Below, one piece after another: positions 8,645-17,547 of a stretch of DNA of 64,000 bases. Each line of letters opens with the position of its first letter. Position 1 is the first letter of the stretch. The stretch is from assembly GCA_963837365.1 (NCBI GenBank), contig CAWIMW010000001.1, forward strand, positions 124,001 to 188,000, read 5' to 3'. This stretch comes from CAWBXL01 sp963837365 (GTDB lineage: Bacteria > Acidobacteriota > Terriglobia > Terriglobales > Acidobacteriaceae). The translations under genes and the position numbers were made by a program. The notes beneath the pieces are model-generated. The model saw only the letters and a list, made by a program, of their open reading frames with translations, did no database searches and had not been told where the DNA came from.

Positions 8645-9487
8645 ATGGCGTTCTTTTTAAGCAGGAGTAATTTATCTGGCAACAAATTCGCGCCCATGGA
8701 ACATTACTCACGACCAGTAATCATCAGTTTTTCTGGCATTGACGGCGCAGGTAAGAGTACTCAGATTGAGAGGCTCTGCTCCCGGCTCTTTCGAAGCGGC
8801 GTTCCTTTTGCCAGGCTCGCGCTCTGGGATGACATCGTTCCGCTCGCTCGCTGGCGTTCGCGATTCAGTCACAGGATACTGAAAAGCGAGCGGGGCGTGG
8901 GAACGCCTGAAAAGCCGGTAAAGCGTTTGGACAAGAATGTTCGACCGTGGTATCTGACGATGCTTCGTGGGGCGTTGTATCTATTTGACGCACTTTGCCT
9001 GCGCCATGTGATTCAGCGGTCCCGGGGCAGTGACCTCAGGCTGCTTGTATTCGACCGGTATATCTACGATCAGTTGGCGAATATTCCGCTGAACCGGATC
9101 GGGCGAGTCTATGTGCAAGTCGTTTTGAAAATAGTGCCTGCCGCGGATATCGCATTTCTGCTTGACGCAGAGCCGCAGGCAGCATTCGACCGGAAACCGG
9201 AATATCCTCTACAGTTTCTCACTGAGTATCGCCTGAGTTATCTGAACCTACAGAGACTGATTCCGGAGGCGGCGTTGGTTTCTTCTGCCGGCTTGGACTC
9301 TGTCGAACAATCTATCCTGTCTGAACTAAAAGCCCGCATACCAGGCAAGTTGCTTTCCTTGGACTATGAAAATTCTGGCTGTGTGCGGCGGGTCCTGGAC
9401 CCAGCTCCTGCATCCATCTCAGTCCGTTCTGAACCCCCGCCAAGCGGGCTTTCTCCCCTCATTTCATGGGGCAACAAAACCTCGTAA
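8645..9487 (+). CDS. Thymidylate kinase-like P-loop kinase
   Basis: 280 residues. A Walker A loop GIDGAGKST (residues 31-39) and a DRYIYD motif (137-142) identify the thymidylate-kinase fold; the DRY motif is characteristic of that family. It is longer than housekeeping Tmk (about 210 residues), with an insert around 75-110 and a C-terminal tail rich in proline and serine. Tmk-like genes inside polysaccharide loci are often annotated as thymidylate kinase but may act on other substrates, so the substrate is open. ATG 8645 has GAGAG immediately upstream; an internal ATG at 8696 is the alternative start. Confidence 0.7.
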   Translation: MAFFLSRSNLSGNKFAPMEHYSRPVIISFSGIDGAGKSTQIERLCSRLFRSGVPFARLALWDDIVPLARWRSRFSHRILKSERGVGTPEKPVKRLDKNVRPWYLTMLRGALYLFDALCLRHVIQRSRGSDLRLLVFDRYIYDQLANIPLNRIGRVYVQVVLKIVPAADIAFLLDAEPQAAFDRKPEYPLQFLTEYRLSYLNLQRLIPEAALVSSAGLDSVEQSILSELKARIPGKLLSLDYENSGCVRRVLDPAPASISVRSEPPPSGLSPLISWGNKTS

Positions 9488-9535
9488 GACTCCATCCAAA
9501 AGCAGCCACTAATTTCGACGGCTTGCGGAGTCTTC

Positions 9536-10273
9536 ATGCGGTCACCTTATGAATGTTCCAAACTTGGTCTCGTTGTCCCGACCTTGAATGAAGTAGAAAA
9601 TATTCGGCCCCTGCTAGTTCGAGTGCGCGCGGCGCTCGACCCTACCAACATTCCTTACGAAATCCTTGTTGTGGATGACGGCAGCTCAGATGGAACGCAA
9701 CAGGTGGTCCGTCAATACGCCTCAACCGATCCACGAATTTCTTTATTGGAGCGAAGCGGAGCGCGAGGTTTGGCGGGAGCGATCATCTACGGCTGGAAGC
9801 ACACCGATGCCGATCTTCTGGCGGTGATGGATGCCGACCTCCAGCATCCACCAGAGTTGCTGCCGATGCTGCTAGCTGGAATCGAGGCGGGCCATGATAT
9901 TGCGATTGGGAGCCGCTATGCTAACGGCAACGGAGTGTCAGGCTGGAATCCCTTGCGTCACATGATTTCGCGGATTCTGACTTGGGTCACGGTGCCATTT
10001 CAGCGTCGAAATCTTCAAGTGGCAGATCCCATGTCCGGCTTCTTTTTAGTAAAACGCGATTGCATTAACGGCATTGATTTGCAACGTGATGGATTCAAGA
10101 TCCTTTTTGAGATCCTCGTGCGTGGCCGTATTAAGTGTGCGATCGAAGTTCCTTTCGAATTCGGAATCCGTCTCGCGGGGAAGAGCAAAGCAGATGTGAA
10201 GGTTGCTTATCACTACTTCACGCTGCTGAGAAGGCTTTCGCGGGACCTGCTTCAAAGGTCCGAAGCACAATGA
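9536..10273 (+). CDS. GT2 glycosyltransferase, polyprenol-phosphate mannosyl/glucosyltransferase type
   Basis: 245 residues. GLVVPTLNEVENI, VVDDGSSDGT (residues 46-54), MDADLQHPPE (about 98-107) and IAIGSRY form the canonical GT2 core of DPM1/GtrB-like enzymes, which move a hexose from a nucleotide sugar to polyprenyl phosphate on the cytoplasmic membrane face. It lacks the C-terminal membrane helices of some relatives. Its stop overlaps the next start (ATGA at 10270-10273), so it is translationally coupled to the GT4 glycosyltransferase. Together they probably build or prime the locus's lipid-linked glycan. Confidence 0.85.
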   Translation: MRSPYECSKLGLVVPTLNEVENIRPLLVRVRAALDPTNIPYEILVVDDGSSDGTQQVVRQYASTDPRISLLERSGARGLAGAIIYGWKHTDADLLAVMDADLQHPPELLPMLLAGIEAGHDIAIGSRYANGNGVSGWNPLRHMISRILTWVTVPFQRRNLQVADPMSGFFLVKRDCINGIDLQRDGFKILFEILVRGRIKCAIEVPFEFGIRLAGKSKADVKVAYHYFTLLRRLSRDLLQRSEAQ

Positions 10274-11694
10274 AGATTTGCCTGGTCAGCGCGTTCCCGC
10301 CCAGCCGGCGCCCGCTCAACGAGTATGGTTTCCACCTTGCGCGGGAATTGGCCCAAAAGAGTGACGTATCGCTTACCGTGTTGGGCGACGATCTGGATAC
10401 GTCGGCCACGGAGCTGCCCGGATATTCAGTGATTCGCTGCTGGGGCTTCGACCGCGTAATGAATCCTCTGCGGCTCGTGGGGGCCATTCGGAACATACAG
10501 CCTGATGTGGTTTGGTATAACCTGGCTTTTGCGAGTTTCAGCACTCGTCCTGTTCCTGCGTTTGCCAGTTTATTGGCGCCCACTATTACTCGCCTCTGCG
10601 GCTACTACACGCACGTGACGTTGCATCAATTGCTGGAAACGGTGGATTTTGATGATGCGGGCATCTCGTCGCCGCGGCTCTATCTCGCGGCGGGATCGCT
10701 GACCACGCACCTCCTGTTGTCAGCCAATTCATTGTCAGTGCTCTTGCCGGGGTATCGGCGGCTTTTGCGCGCGAAATACAAGCGCGGTATGGTGGCTGTC
10801 CGCCCGCACGGGATCTTGTCCGGTCATCCGGAAATGCCTGATCTCGCCAAACGCGGGAATCCCGTTCATCGCATATTAGCGTTCGGAAAATGGGGTACGT
10901 ATAAACGTCTCGAGTTACTCATCGGTGCTTTCAAAAAAGCCGTCAACGTCTTCCCGTCGGCCCAATTGCTGATCGCGGGGCAAGACCACCCAAAGGCAAA
11001 AGGTTATCTCGCCTCTATTCGAGAATCATGTGCGGGAGATTCCAGGATTCACTTTCTCGGCTACGTCGCCGAGGGCGACATCCCGTCTTTGTTTCAGACC
11101 ACCAGTGTCGCGGTCATGCCATATTCGTCTTCTGCCGGCTCCAGCGGTGTGGCACATCTGGCGTGTGCATATGGTGTCCCAATCATCGCTTCGGACATAA
11201 CCGATTTCCGTGAGTTGGCTGATGAGGAGGGCTTGGCCATCGAATTCTTCCAAGTCGGCAACCTGGATGCGCTCGCGGAACGTTTGTTGTTTCTTTTGCA
11301 ATCTCCACGAAGACTGGCTGCGATGGCCGAGCGGAGTTTTACAGCTGCCCTGAAGATGAATATGTCTCAAATCATCGGCCGATACCTGACTTCTTTCGAG
11401 ATGCAACACCGCCTCAGAGCGCTAAAGGCGGCATCCCGTCTTCGCCGCCTGCCACGGTGGCTTCCATTTCGTGATTTAGTGGCGCGACGCGTGGGCCGCG
11501 ATTTTCTTGGTTGGAATATTCATGAACTGGGGCAGGATCCCAATCTTCTACGAAATCTGGAATATGATCCCCATTTCAACAACCACGTACGGCCCAATCT
11601 GTCCTCTGCAAGTTCATCAACCCAAACGATCTTCCATTTTTCTGCCCCCAAACCAACGGTAACCAGAGATTCCTCATCTCAAAGTCCCGACTAG
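10270..11694 (+). CDS. GT4-family glycosyltransferase
   Basis: 474 residues from the ATG overlapping the previous stop; an upstream frame extension to 10135 lies within the GT2 gene and is not used. The N-terminus MKICLVSAFPPSRRPLNEYG is typical of group-1 glycosyltransferases. The C-terminal domain has FGKWGTYKRLELLI, FLGYVAEGDIPSLF, and the nucleotide-binding pattern SSAGSSGVAHLACAYGVPII near residues 285-310. GT4 enzymes are retaining transferases using nucleotide sugars. The last 90 residues form a basic tail not needed for the fold. Acceptor and sugar cannot be deduced. Confidence 0.8.
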   Translation: MKICLVSAFPPSRRPLNEYGFHLARELAQKSDVSLTVLGDDLDTSATELPGYSVIRCWGFDRVMNPLRLVGAIRNIQPDVVWYNLAFASFSTRPVPAFASLLAPTITRLCGYYTHVTLHQLLETVDFDDAGISSPRLYLAAGSLTTHLLLSANSLSVLLPGYRRLLRAKYKRGMVAVRPHGILSGHPEMPDLAKRGNPVHRILAFGKWGTYKRLELLIGAFKKAVNVFPSAQLLIAGQDHPKAKGYLASIRESCAGDSRIHFLGYVAEGDIPSLFQTTSVAVMPYSSSAGSSGVAHLACAYGVPIIASDITDFRELADEEGLAIEFFQVGNLDALAERLLFLLQSPRRLAAMAERSFTAALKMNMSQIIGRYLTSFEMQHRLRALKAASRLRRLPRWLPFRDLVARRVGRDFLGWNIHELGQDPNLLRNLEYDPHFNNHVRPNLSSASSSTQTIFHFSAPKPTVTRDSSSQSPD

Positions 11695-11720
11695 TTCGAC
11701 CCTAAAAGGGAGGATTGTGA

Positions 11721-13082
11721 ATGAACGTGCGAGCGCAATGGTTTGTTCTGAGAATAGTTCTGTCCAGCGCAGCCTTGGTTCCGCTGATTGGTTGCCAAGG
11801 ACTAAGGAACAACCCTCAGGGCAGCGGAGGGTCAATCAATCAACTCAATCACATCGTTTTCATGGTCCAGGAAAACCGGTCGTTTGATACCTACTTCGGA
11901 AAGTTGCCGGAGTATTGGCAAGCTAATGGATTCCCCAGCCAGTCCTTCGATGGCTTGCCCGCGGATGCATCGAACCCGAGTTTTGACGGTCTGAGTACGG
12001 TAAGCGCTTTTCACGCACCCACCGTTTGTATACAGAATCTCAGCCCTTTCTGGAACGAGGGCCATGTGGATTGGAACCGTGACAAGCCGACATCCGATAC
12101 TCCAACCATGGATGGCTATGTATTTTCTGCGGCGCACTATGCACAAACCGCTCCACCGAACGAGGCGCCGATCTACGATATCGAGGGCCACCGTGCGATG
12201 GGGTATTACGACGGCAGCGATTTGAACTACTACTATTTCATGGCATCAAATTTTGCCACATCGGACCGCTGGTTCTCTCCCGTTATGACAAGAACCCAAC
12301 CCAATCGGCTCTATTTGCTGGCGGGTACTTCGTTTGGGCTGGTCTATCCGCCTACTACCGCATTCACCAGCGACAACATTTTCAGTCTGCTGGACAAAGC
12401 GGGCATCTCTTGGAAGATTTACGAAACAGATCCCGGGACCTCCTACATCCACTATTTTGAGCCTTATGCTACACAGCACGCGGCGAACATAGTGCCGATT
12501 TCGCAATACCTTATGGATGTCCAGAACCAGACGCTGCCCTCCGTGGCCATGATCGAAAGCGGCTACGGCTCCGGCCGTGATGAACATCCGCTCAACAATG
12601 TGCAGACAGGAGCAGCCTATGCGGAAAGCTTAATCAACGCGTTGATGGCGAGCCCGTCGTGGAAAGATTCGGTTTTCATCCTGACGTGGGATGAAGCGGG
12701 AGGCCTCTACGATCATGTGCCGCCACAATCTGCTGTGAGCCCTGATGGAATCCCCCCTTCAGATTTGCAGCCCGGGGACATCTGCGAAGCTGGTCCATCA
12801 TCGGGAGCGAATTGCGATTTTAACCATACTGGGTTCCGCATTCCTCTTCTGGTGGTGTCTCCGTTCACACGCAAGAACTATGTTTCACACACGGTGGCTG
12901 ACTACACCGCCATCCTGAAACTGATTGAAACCCGATTTGGGCTCCCCAGTCTCACCAAACGAGATGCTGCCCAGATGGACATGTCGGAATTCTTCGATTT
13001 CGGAAACCCGCCTTGGATGACACCACCCAGTCCTCCTGTGCAAAATACTAATGGCCTGTGTGATTTCCAGGCCATTCCTTAA
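11721..13082 (+). CDS. Phospholipase C / acid phosphatase-type phosphoesterase, lipoprotein
   Basis: 453 residues. The N-terminal hydrophobic segment ends LIGC (lipid cysteine 25), so it is an exported lipoprotein. INQLNHIVFMVQENRSFDTYFG (residues 39-60, motif ENRSFD at 51-56) is the metal-binding signature of the PF04185 phosphoesterase family (bacterial PlcC and AcpA). Later ILTWDEAGGLYDHVPPQ and NHTGFRIPLLVVSPFTR carry the other conserved metal ligands. The family hydrolyses phosphoesters, including phospholipids, outside the cytoplasm. It follows the GT4 gene by 26 bp with a good GGGAGG ribosome site and closes this plus-strand run. Confidence 0.85.
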   Translation: MNVRAQWFVLRIVLSSAALVPLIGCQGLRNNPQGSGGSINQLNHIVFMVQENRSFDTYFGKLPEYWQANGFPSQSFDGLPADASNPSFDGLSTVSAFHAPTVCIQNLSPFWNEGHVDWNRDKPTSDTPTMDGYVFSAAHYAQTAPPNEAPIYDIEGHRAMGYYDGSDLNYYYFMASNFATSDRWFSPVMTRTQPNRLYLLAGTSFGLVYPPTTAFTSDNIFSLLDKAGISWKIYETDPGTSYIHYFEPYATQHAANIVPISQYLMDVQNQTLPSVAMIESGYGSGRDEHPLNNVQTGAAYAESLINALMASPSWKDSVFILTWDEAGGLYDHVPPQSAVSPDGIPPSDLQPGDICEAGPSSGANCDFNHTGFRIPLLVVSPFTRKNYVSHTVADYTAILKLIETRFGLPSLTKRDAAQMDMSEFFDFGNPPWMTPPSPPVQNTNGLCDFQAIP

Positions 13083-13138
13083 AAGAAGTATTTTGCCGTT
13101 TCAACTCGGATCCATCAGGTACGAGTACGTTGTGAGTG

Positions 13139-14380
13139 TTAGTTCTCCTTCGGTGGGTTTTGACCGGGAACGGTAGGCGAGGGAAGAGGTGGAGGGGCAA
13201 CCGGCAGCGGAGGCTCCTGCTTGAGATCGTTTTCGTTGGGAGCTGGAGTTGCGGGTTGCGTGTTAGGCGCTTCCGCGGGAGTCGCGTTATTTGCGCTATC
13301 GCCGCGGCGCTTAAGGACAATCGGACCCTCCTGACGGTGTTTCCTCTCGCTGATCGTCTCGATCCTTTCATCCACCACGTTTTCATTGTTCGCGGCGACA
13401 TCATCCAATTTTTTGCCTTCAGCCTGGCTGCGGGTCGCATAGGTAATCCGCTGATCCACGCCTAATACCGTCTGCGCCTCGTGATAATAGCTTTCTGCCG
13501 ATTCTGGGTCGCCATTCATTTCCGAGAGGTAACCCATATTATTCAGGCTGAACGCGTTGTGAGGGTCGAGTTTGTATGCGCGTTCAAAGAATTCACGCGC
13601 AGCCTGCGGGTCATTGTGGTTGATGGCTGCAACCCCGCGCATGTTCAGGCGGGCCACTTGGGCATTCAGATCTTCACCCTGAGCAATCAACTGGGTTACG
13701 GCTCGTGAGTTTTCGAGTGCAACCTGCCTGATTGGCTGGCCCCGCCATTGGATGTCAGGTGAGATTGTGACCTGCGCTTGAGAATTGGTGGCAGCTGCGG
13801 AACTGTAGTAATGCAAAGCTGCCTGCTGGTCCCCTTCCAGTTCCATAACATAGCCGAGATTGTTGAGCGTGAAAGGATTGCGAGGATCGTATGTCAATGC
13901 CTTTCTCAAGATCGACTCTGCCTCGGCCAGCCGACCTTGACCGAGCAGACTGATGGCCTGGACATTCGCTTTATTCGCCTGTAACTCAGGAAATCGTAGT
14001 GCACTGTAGGCCTCGCGGATGGCGTGGCCTTGCAGGTCGGATTCGGTGGCCAGAGAGATCTTTGCCTCGGAACTGCTCTGTGAGGACAACTGGTAGTAGC
14101 GCAGCGCTCGGTCTGCATCGCCTTCAAGCTCGGCCACGTAGCCGAGATTGTTCAGGGTGAACGGATCATTCGGATCCAATAGATATGCCTGATAAAAGAG
14201 CCGTTTGGCCTGTTCCAAGTGTTGTTTTTGCAGTTCTTTGACTCCATCCCGATTCAGTTTTTGAACGGGAGTGGTCTGGTTTTCTCCAGGCAGCGGAATC
14301 TTAAGGTCGCCGGCCTGACAAAGCTCCGGGAACATGCAAGCCACCATGACTGGTACCAAGAGCAAGGATTTAATGGTCAT
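13139..14380 (-). CDS. Secreted TPR-repeat protein with proline-rich tail
   Basis: 413 residues with a signal peptide (about 1-23). Three similar blocks centre on NNLGY (77-81), NNLGY (173-177) and NNMGY (280-284), each followed by (E/M)LEGD or MNGD and AL-YY, as in paired TPR motifs, with roughly 100 residues between blocks. The last 80 residues are rich in proline and asparagine and probably disordered. TPR proteins of this type scaffold envelope complexes; here a role in polysaccharide assembly is inferred from position. It diverges from the gene at 14541. Confidence 0.7.
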   Translation of the reverse strand: MTIKSLLLVPVMVACMFPELCQAGDLKIPLPGENQTTPVQKLNRDGVKELQKQHLEQAKRLFYQAYLLDPNDPFTLNNLGYVAELEGDADRALRYYQLSSQSSSEAKISLATESDLQGHAIREAYSALRFPELQANKANVQAISLLGQGRLAEAESILRKALTYDPRNPFTLNNLGYVMELEGDQQAALHYYSSAAATNSQAQVTISPDIQWRGQPIRQVALENSRAVTQLIAQGEDLNAQVARLNMRGVAAINHNDPQAAREFFERAYKLDPHNAFSLNNMGYLSEMNGDPESAESYYHEAQTVLGVDQRITYATRSQAEGKKLDDVAANNENVVDERIETISERKHRQEGPIVLKRRGDSANNATPAEAPNTQPATPAPNENDLKQEPPLPVAPPPLPSPTVPGQNPPKEN

Positions 14381-14540
14381 AAGGGTATTGGGCTGCTCAT
14401 GCAGGAAATAGCCTGCAAAGGCCCACTTAAGATGCTGTCAGCAATGGTTTGTTTGCCCAAGTGATTCAACCACACGCAATTTTCCTTTTTTGTGGGTGAC
14501 CTATTCCTCCTAGGTTGCATCGAAGTTCGAGATCAGGCAC

Positions 14541-15434
14541 ATGTCATATTTCAGCTTAGTGGCGTTTGGGTTGTTCTCGACCCTCGTGGTTGCGCAAGTG
14601 TCGTCCCCAGTCGTTGGGCAGAGTAGGCAGCCGTCGTCCTCCGTTTCTGCCGTATCTGCCGAAGGACAAGGGGATCGTGATCCGTTATTGGACCTGCCTC
14701 CACTGCCGAAAAAGGAAGTGACTTTGGTCGGAGGCGTATTGGTTCAAGTAGATCGAGTCCGTGACCAAATTCTTGTGAAGCCGTTTGGCGGCCGGGACAT
14801 GGACATCGCTTTCGACCTGCGCACGCGGATACTTCGCGACCAGGACGCGATCACGGCGCGGGACCTTCGTCCGGGCAGCCGCGTTTATGTGGATACGCTG
14901 TTCGATGGTTCCCGCGTCTTCGCGAAGACCATTCAAGTGAGAAGCCAGAGTAATTGTGGAGACGCACGTGGTCAGGTGGTGGGATACGATCACTCACGCG
15001 GACTGCTCGAACTAAGAGAGGAAATGGTGGCCACTCCCCTCTCAATCAAAGTGACACCTCAGACTTCGATACGCAGGAATGAACACAGCGCCGCCGCGTC
15101 CGATATTCCGGTTGGCGCGCTGGTCGCGGTCAGTTTTGCTTCTGGCGCCGACGGCCGGCCGGCAGCTTGTGACATTCATGTGCTAGCTGTTCCCGGGCAA
15201 GCCGTTACCTTCTACGGCACGATAACCTTCCTGGATCTGAGTTCGCGCCGAATTGCCATCAACAATCGGAGCGATGAGACGAAGTACGACATTTCCCTGG
15301 GCTCCATATCTCAAGCCGGCGCCAATGGCGTTCGGGAGGGAATGACCGCGACGATTACAGCGATCTTCGACGGACAACATTACGTGGCCAAGGCAATCGA
15401 AACGTACAAGCCTGTTACGGGGAACCAGCCCTAA
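14541..15434 (+). CDS. Secreted protein with DUF5666-like beta domains
   Basis: 297 residues with a signal sequence (about 1-26). After a short linker come repeated small beta domains: VTLVGGVLVQVDRVRDQILVKPFGG, then TRILRDQ-AIT--DL-PGSRVYVDT, a second unit at GQVVGYDHSRGLLEL, and a third at FYGTITFLDLSSRRIAI. The strand pattern and the phrase about a condition set by a preceding loop (DLRPG, DIPVGA, VREGM) resemble DUF5666 OB-like domains, which are common in this phylum and of unknown role. It converges with the flippase gene, six bases away. Confidence 0.6.
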   Translation: MSYFSLVAFGLFSTLVVAQVSSPVVGQSRQPSSSVSAVSAEGQGDRDPLLDLPPLPKKEVTLVGGVLVQVDRVRDQILVKPFGGRDMDIAFDLRTRILRDQDAITARDLRPGSRVYVDTLFDGSRVFAKTIQVRSQSNCGDARGQVVGYDHSRGLLELREEMVATPLSIKVTPQTSIRRNEHSAAASDIPVGALVAVSFASGADGRPAACDIHVLAVPGQAVTFYGTITFLDLSSRRIAINNRSDETKYDISLGSISQAGANGVREGMTATITAIFDGQHYVAKAIETYKPVTGNQP

Positions 15435-15440
15435 GCGGTT

Positions 15441-17492
15441 CTACGAAGATTTCACTTCTGGAACATCCTGGCTTACCATCCGATGAGAATCGGCATTCTC
15501 GTCGACAGATGGATCATACGTTTGGAACCAGTACTTTGCTGTGTTCCATAAGTATCGTGACAGGCTGGTCGGGTTTGTTTGGTACCAGCAACACTGGCTC
15601 ATTCGTGGCGAGAATCCGCAATAGAAGCGAAAACGGGTGTGAACAGTCTCCTGCTCATTGAGCATGGCCGCCATCATGCGGTGGTTTCCTTCAATGATGG
15701 TCAGTGGGCTGTTTTCATCTTTTCCGATCAGCAGGACCGTGTCGGGCACCGCATGTTGCCGGAGATCTTCACTGACCAACAGAATTTTCGTGGAAAAGGC
15801 GGACGCTTTATCGCGCTGCAGCCGCGCTTGAATTCGTCCAATCATGTCGGCCAGGTAGAAGCTGCCATCGGCGAGGATGCGCCAGTGCCTCCGTGGAAAT
15901 AACCGGAGCCTCAGGATGTCGTTCGGCCGAAGGCTCACTTCCCACCATTTAGTGTTTTGGGGCAGTTCACACCACATGCGGCCACGGCGCCGGAATAACA
16001 GGCTTCGCCGTAATGCGTTTTCCTGGTGATTGCAAATGTCTGGGTCCGATACGATATTGGCGAACTTCTCTCTGCAGATATCGTATTCGGGCCGAAAAAA
16101 TTCCGCTTTCAAGAACTCAGCGATGACTTCTTCTTCACTAACAGGTCTCACTTTGACCAGGGGCAGGCTGTTCGTGAATGCGTCCCTTTCTACGTAATGT
16201 TTCGGGAGAAGCAGGAATGGCATTGCCACGGCCAGGAGGAATAAAAACATGAGTACAAGCTGGACCCCAATGACCCAGTACAGGGAGGAGTGAAACAGAT
16301 AAATTCCCACGACCATTGCCCCGCTGAACGCAAGTTGAAGCCAGCCGGTATTTGCGATGCGGTGGGACATCTCGTAGGTCATGAGTACGACACTGATGCA
16401 GAAGACTCCAGTCAACGCTGCATAGAGTGCCAACAGTGACGAGAACGACGCATGGCTGTTAGCGAGGAAACGTGCGCCCAGCATCCGGACCCATAGGCTC
16501 TCCGGCGCCAGCCAGAGCAGAAATGTGAACCCCGATGTAAGCATCACCACCATCAAAAGGGCGGTATGCAGAACCGTGCGGCGTCCCTGGCCGTCGGTAC
16601 TGCCCGCCGATATGGGAAACATGCCAGTCACAACCGACCAGCAAAGGATGTAGACACCACGCCCCACCAGGGCGACCGCTGCATATAAGCCGGCAATGGC
16701 CGGAGCGAAGAAATGTTTTACCAGCACGATGTCCAGGTTGTTGATGGCGGCCTGGCCGACAAAGAAGACAATCGCCTGCAATCCCTCGTCAAACGATACG
16801 TGGGTTTGCCATGAAGTCGTGACCTTGAATTCTTTTCTGGGGCGTGATGCAACGTAAGCGCATGCGACCGACGCAACCACCGCGGCAATTACACCCATCA
16901 CGCCGAATCCCGCATGTAGCAGGAGCAAAGCCCCAATGAATTTGGTCATCACCTCCAGCAGGGAATTGGCTGCCAGGCGGCGAAAGTCGTATGTCCCCTG
17001 GAGCAGTCCACGCCTCACACCGAGCGGGATATAAATCGTGGCGCCTATTCCAAGGAGAATGATGTAGGTCTGCCGGGGGAGATTGAGATAGTAGGTAATG
17101 AGCGGGCTCGCGGCAACGATCAGACAGCCGATCACGAGCGCAATCTGCCAGGAACGCCGATGTAATCTGCGGTAGATGGATGCCTGCGCGGCGACTTCCG
17201 GGTTTTTCGCAACCAGCTTCGAACACACGAGTTGAAATGCCAGCATGACCGAGGAGGTCAGCATCAATGACGTATAGACCACGCTCGCGTGCCCGAAATC
17301 GATGGCGCCGAGTGAGCGCGCAAGGATCAGGTTGTAAATGATGTTGGTGACGCCGACGATACCCGAACTGAACAGCATGATCATGCTGCCACTGAGCACG
17401 CGTGTCCGAAGGTCTGAGGGTTTGGCCGCAGCCGATGTGGCCGGCCCGTGACTGGGTTCGTCGCGATACACTTCTGGTGGTTTTGTGTTCAT
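15441..17492 (-). CDS. Wzx/MATE-type polysaccharide flippase fused to a ParB-like cytoplasmic domain
   Basis: 683 residues. Residues about 32-430 hold 12-14 hydrophobic helices (GSMIMLFSSGIVGVTNIIYN, FRRLAANSLLEVMTKFIGALLL, AGLYAAVALVGRGVYIL), the arrangement of MATE/Wzx lipid-linked oligosaccharide flippases. Residues about 445-665 are soluble: EEEVIAEFLKAEFFRPEY, WWEVSLRPNDILRLRL, IIEGNHRMMAAML (EGNHRM at 601-606). The last resembles the nucleotide-binding (D/E)GNHR motif of ParB/sulfiredoxin-fold proteins. Similar soluble proteins occur as separate genes in polysaccharide loci, to my recollection; the fusion is what stands out. It lies 55 bp downstream of the TPR exporter on the same strand, so both are probably cotranscribed. 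Confidence 0.75.
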   Translation of the reverse strand: MNTKPPEVYRDEPSHGPATSAAAKPSDLRTRVLSGSMIMLFSSGIVGVTNIIYNLILARSLGAIDFGHASVVYTSLMLTSSVMLAFQLVCSKLVAKNPEVAAQASIYRRLHRRSWQIALVIGCLIVAASPLITYYLNLPRQTYIILLGIGATIYIPLGVRRGLLQGTYDFRRLAANSLLEVMTKFIGALLLLHAGFGVMGVIAAVVASVACAYVASRPRKEFKVTTSWQTHVSFDEGLQAIVFFVGQAAINNLDIVLVKHFFAPAIAGLYAAVALVGRGVYILCWSVVTGMFPISAGSTDGQGRRTVLHTALLMVVMLTSGFTFLLWLAPESLWVRMLGARFLANSHASFSSLLALYAALTGVFCISVVLMTYEMSHRIANTGWLQLAFSGAMVVGIYLFHSSLYWVIGVQLVLMFLFLLAVAMPFLLLPKHYVERDAFTNSLPLVKVRPVSEEEVIAEFLKAEFFRPEYDICREKFANIVSDPDICNHQENALRRSLLFRRRGRMWCELPQNTKWWEVSLRPNDILRLRLFPRRHWRILADGSFYLADMIGRIQARLQRDKASAFSTKILLVSEDLRQHAVPDTVLLIGKDENSPLTIIEGNHRMMAAMLNEQETVHTRFRFYCGFSPRMSQCCWYQTNPTSLSRYLWNTAKYWFQTYDPSVDENADSHRMVSQDVPEVKSS

Positions 17493-17547
17493 TAATTCGT
17501 GGGCTTCGGGTACGCTGCGGCCGAGTCCATGCGTTAGATGTAAGCAA

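Noticed and set aside
10135..10269. N-terminal extension of the GT4 gene
   Set aside because: It lies inside the GT2 gene; the ATG overlapping the GT2 stop begins the family sequence.
16789..17547. Long minus-strand frame overlapping the flippase
   Set aside because: It is an out-of-frame shadow of the flippase gene: basic, no hydrophobic helices, no conserved motif.
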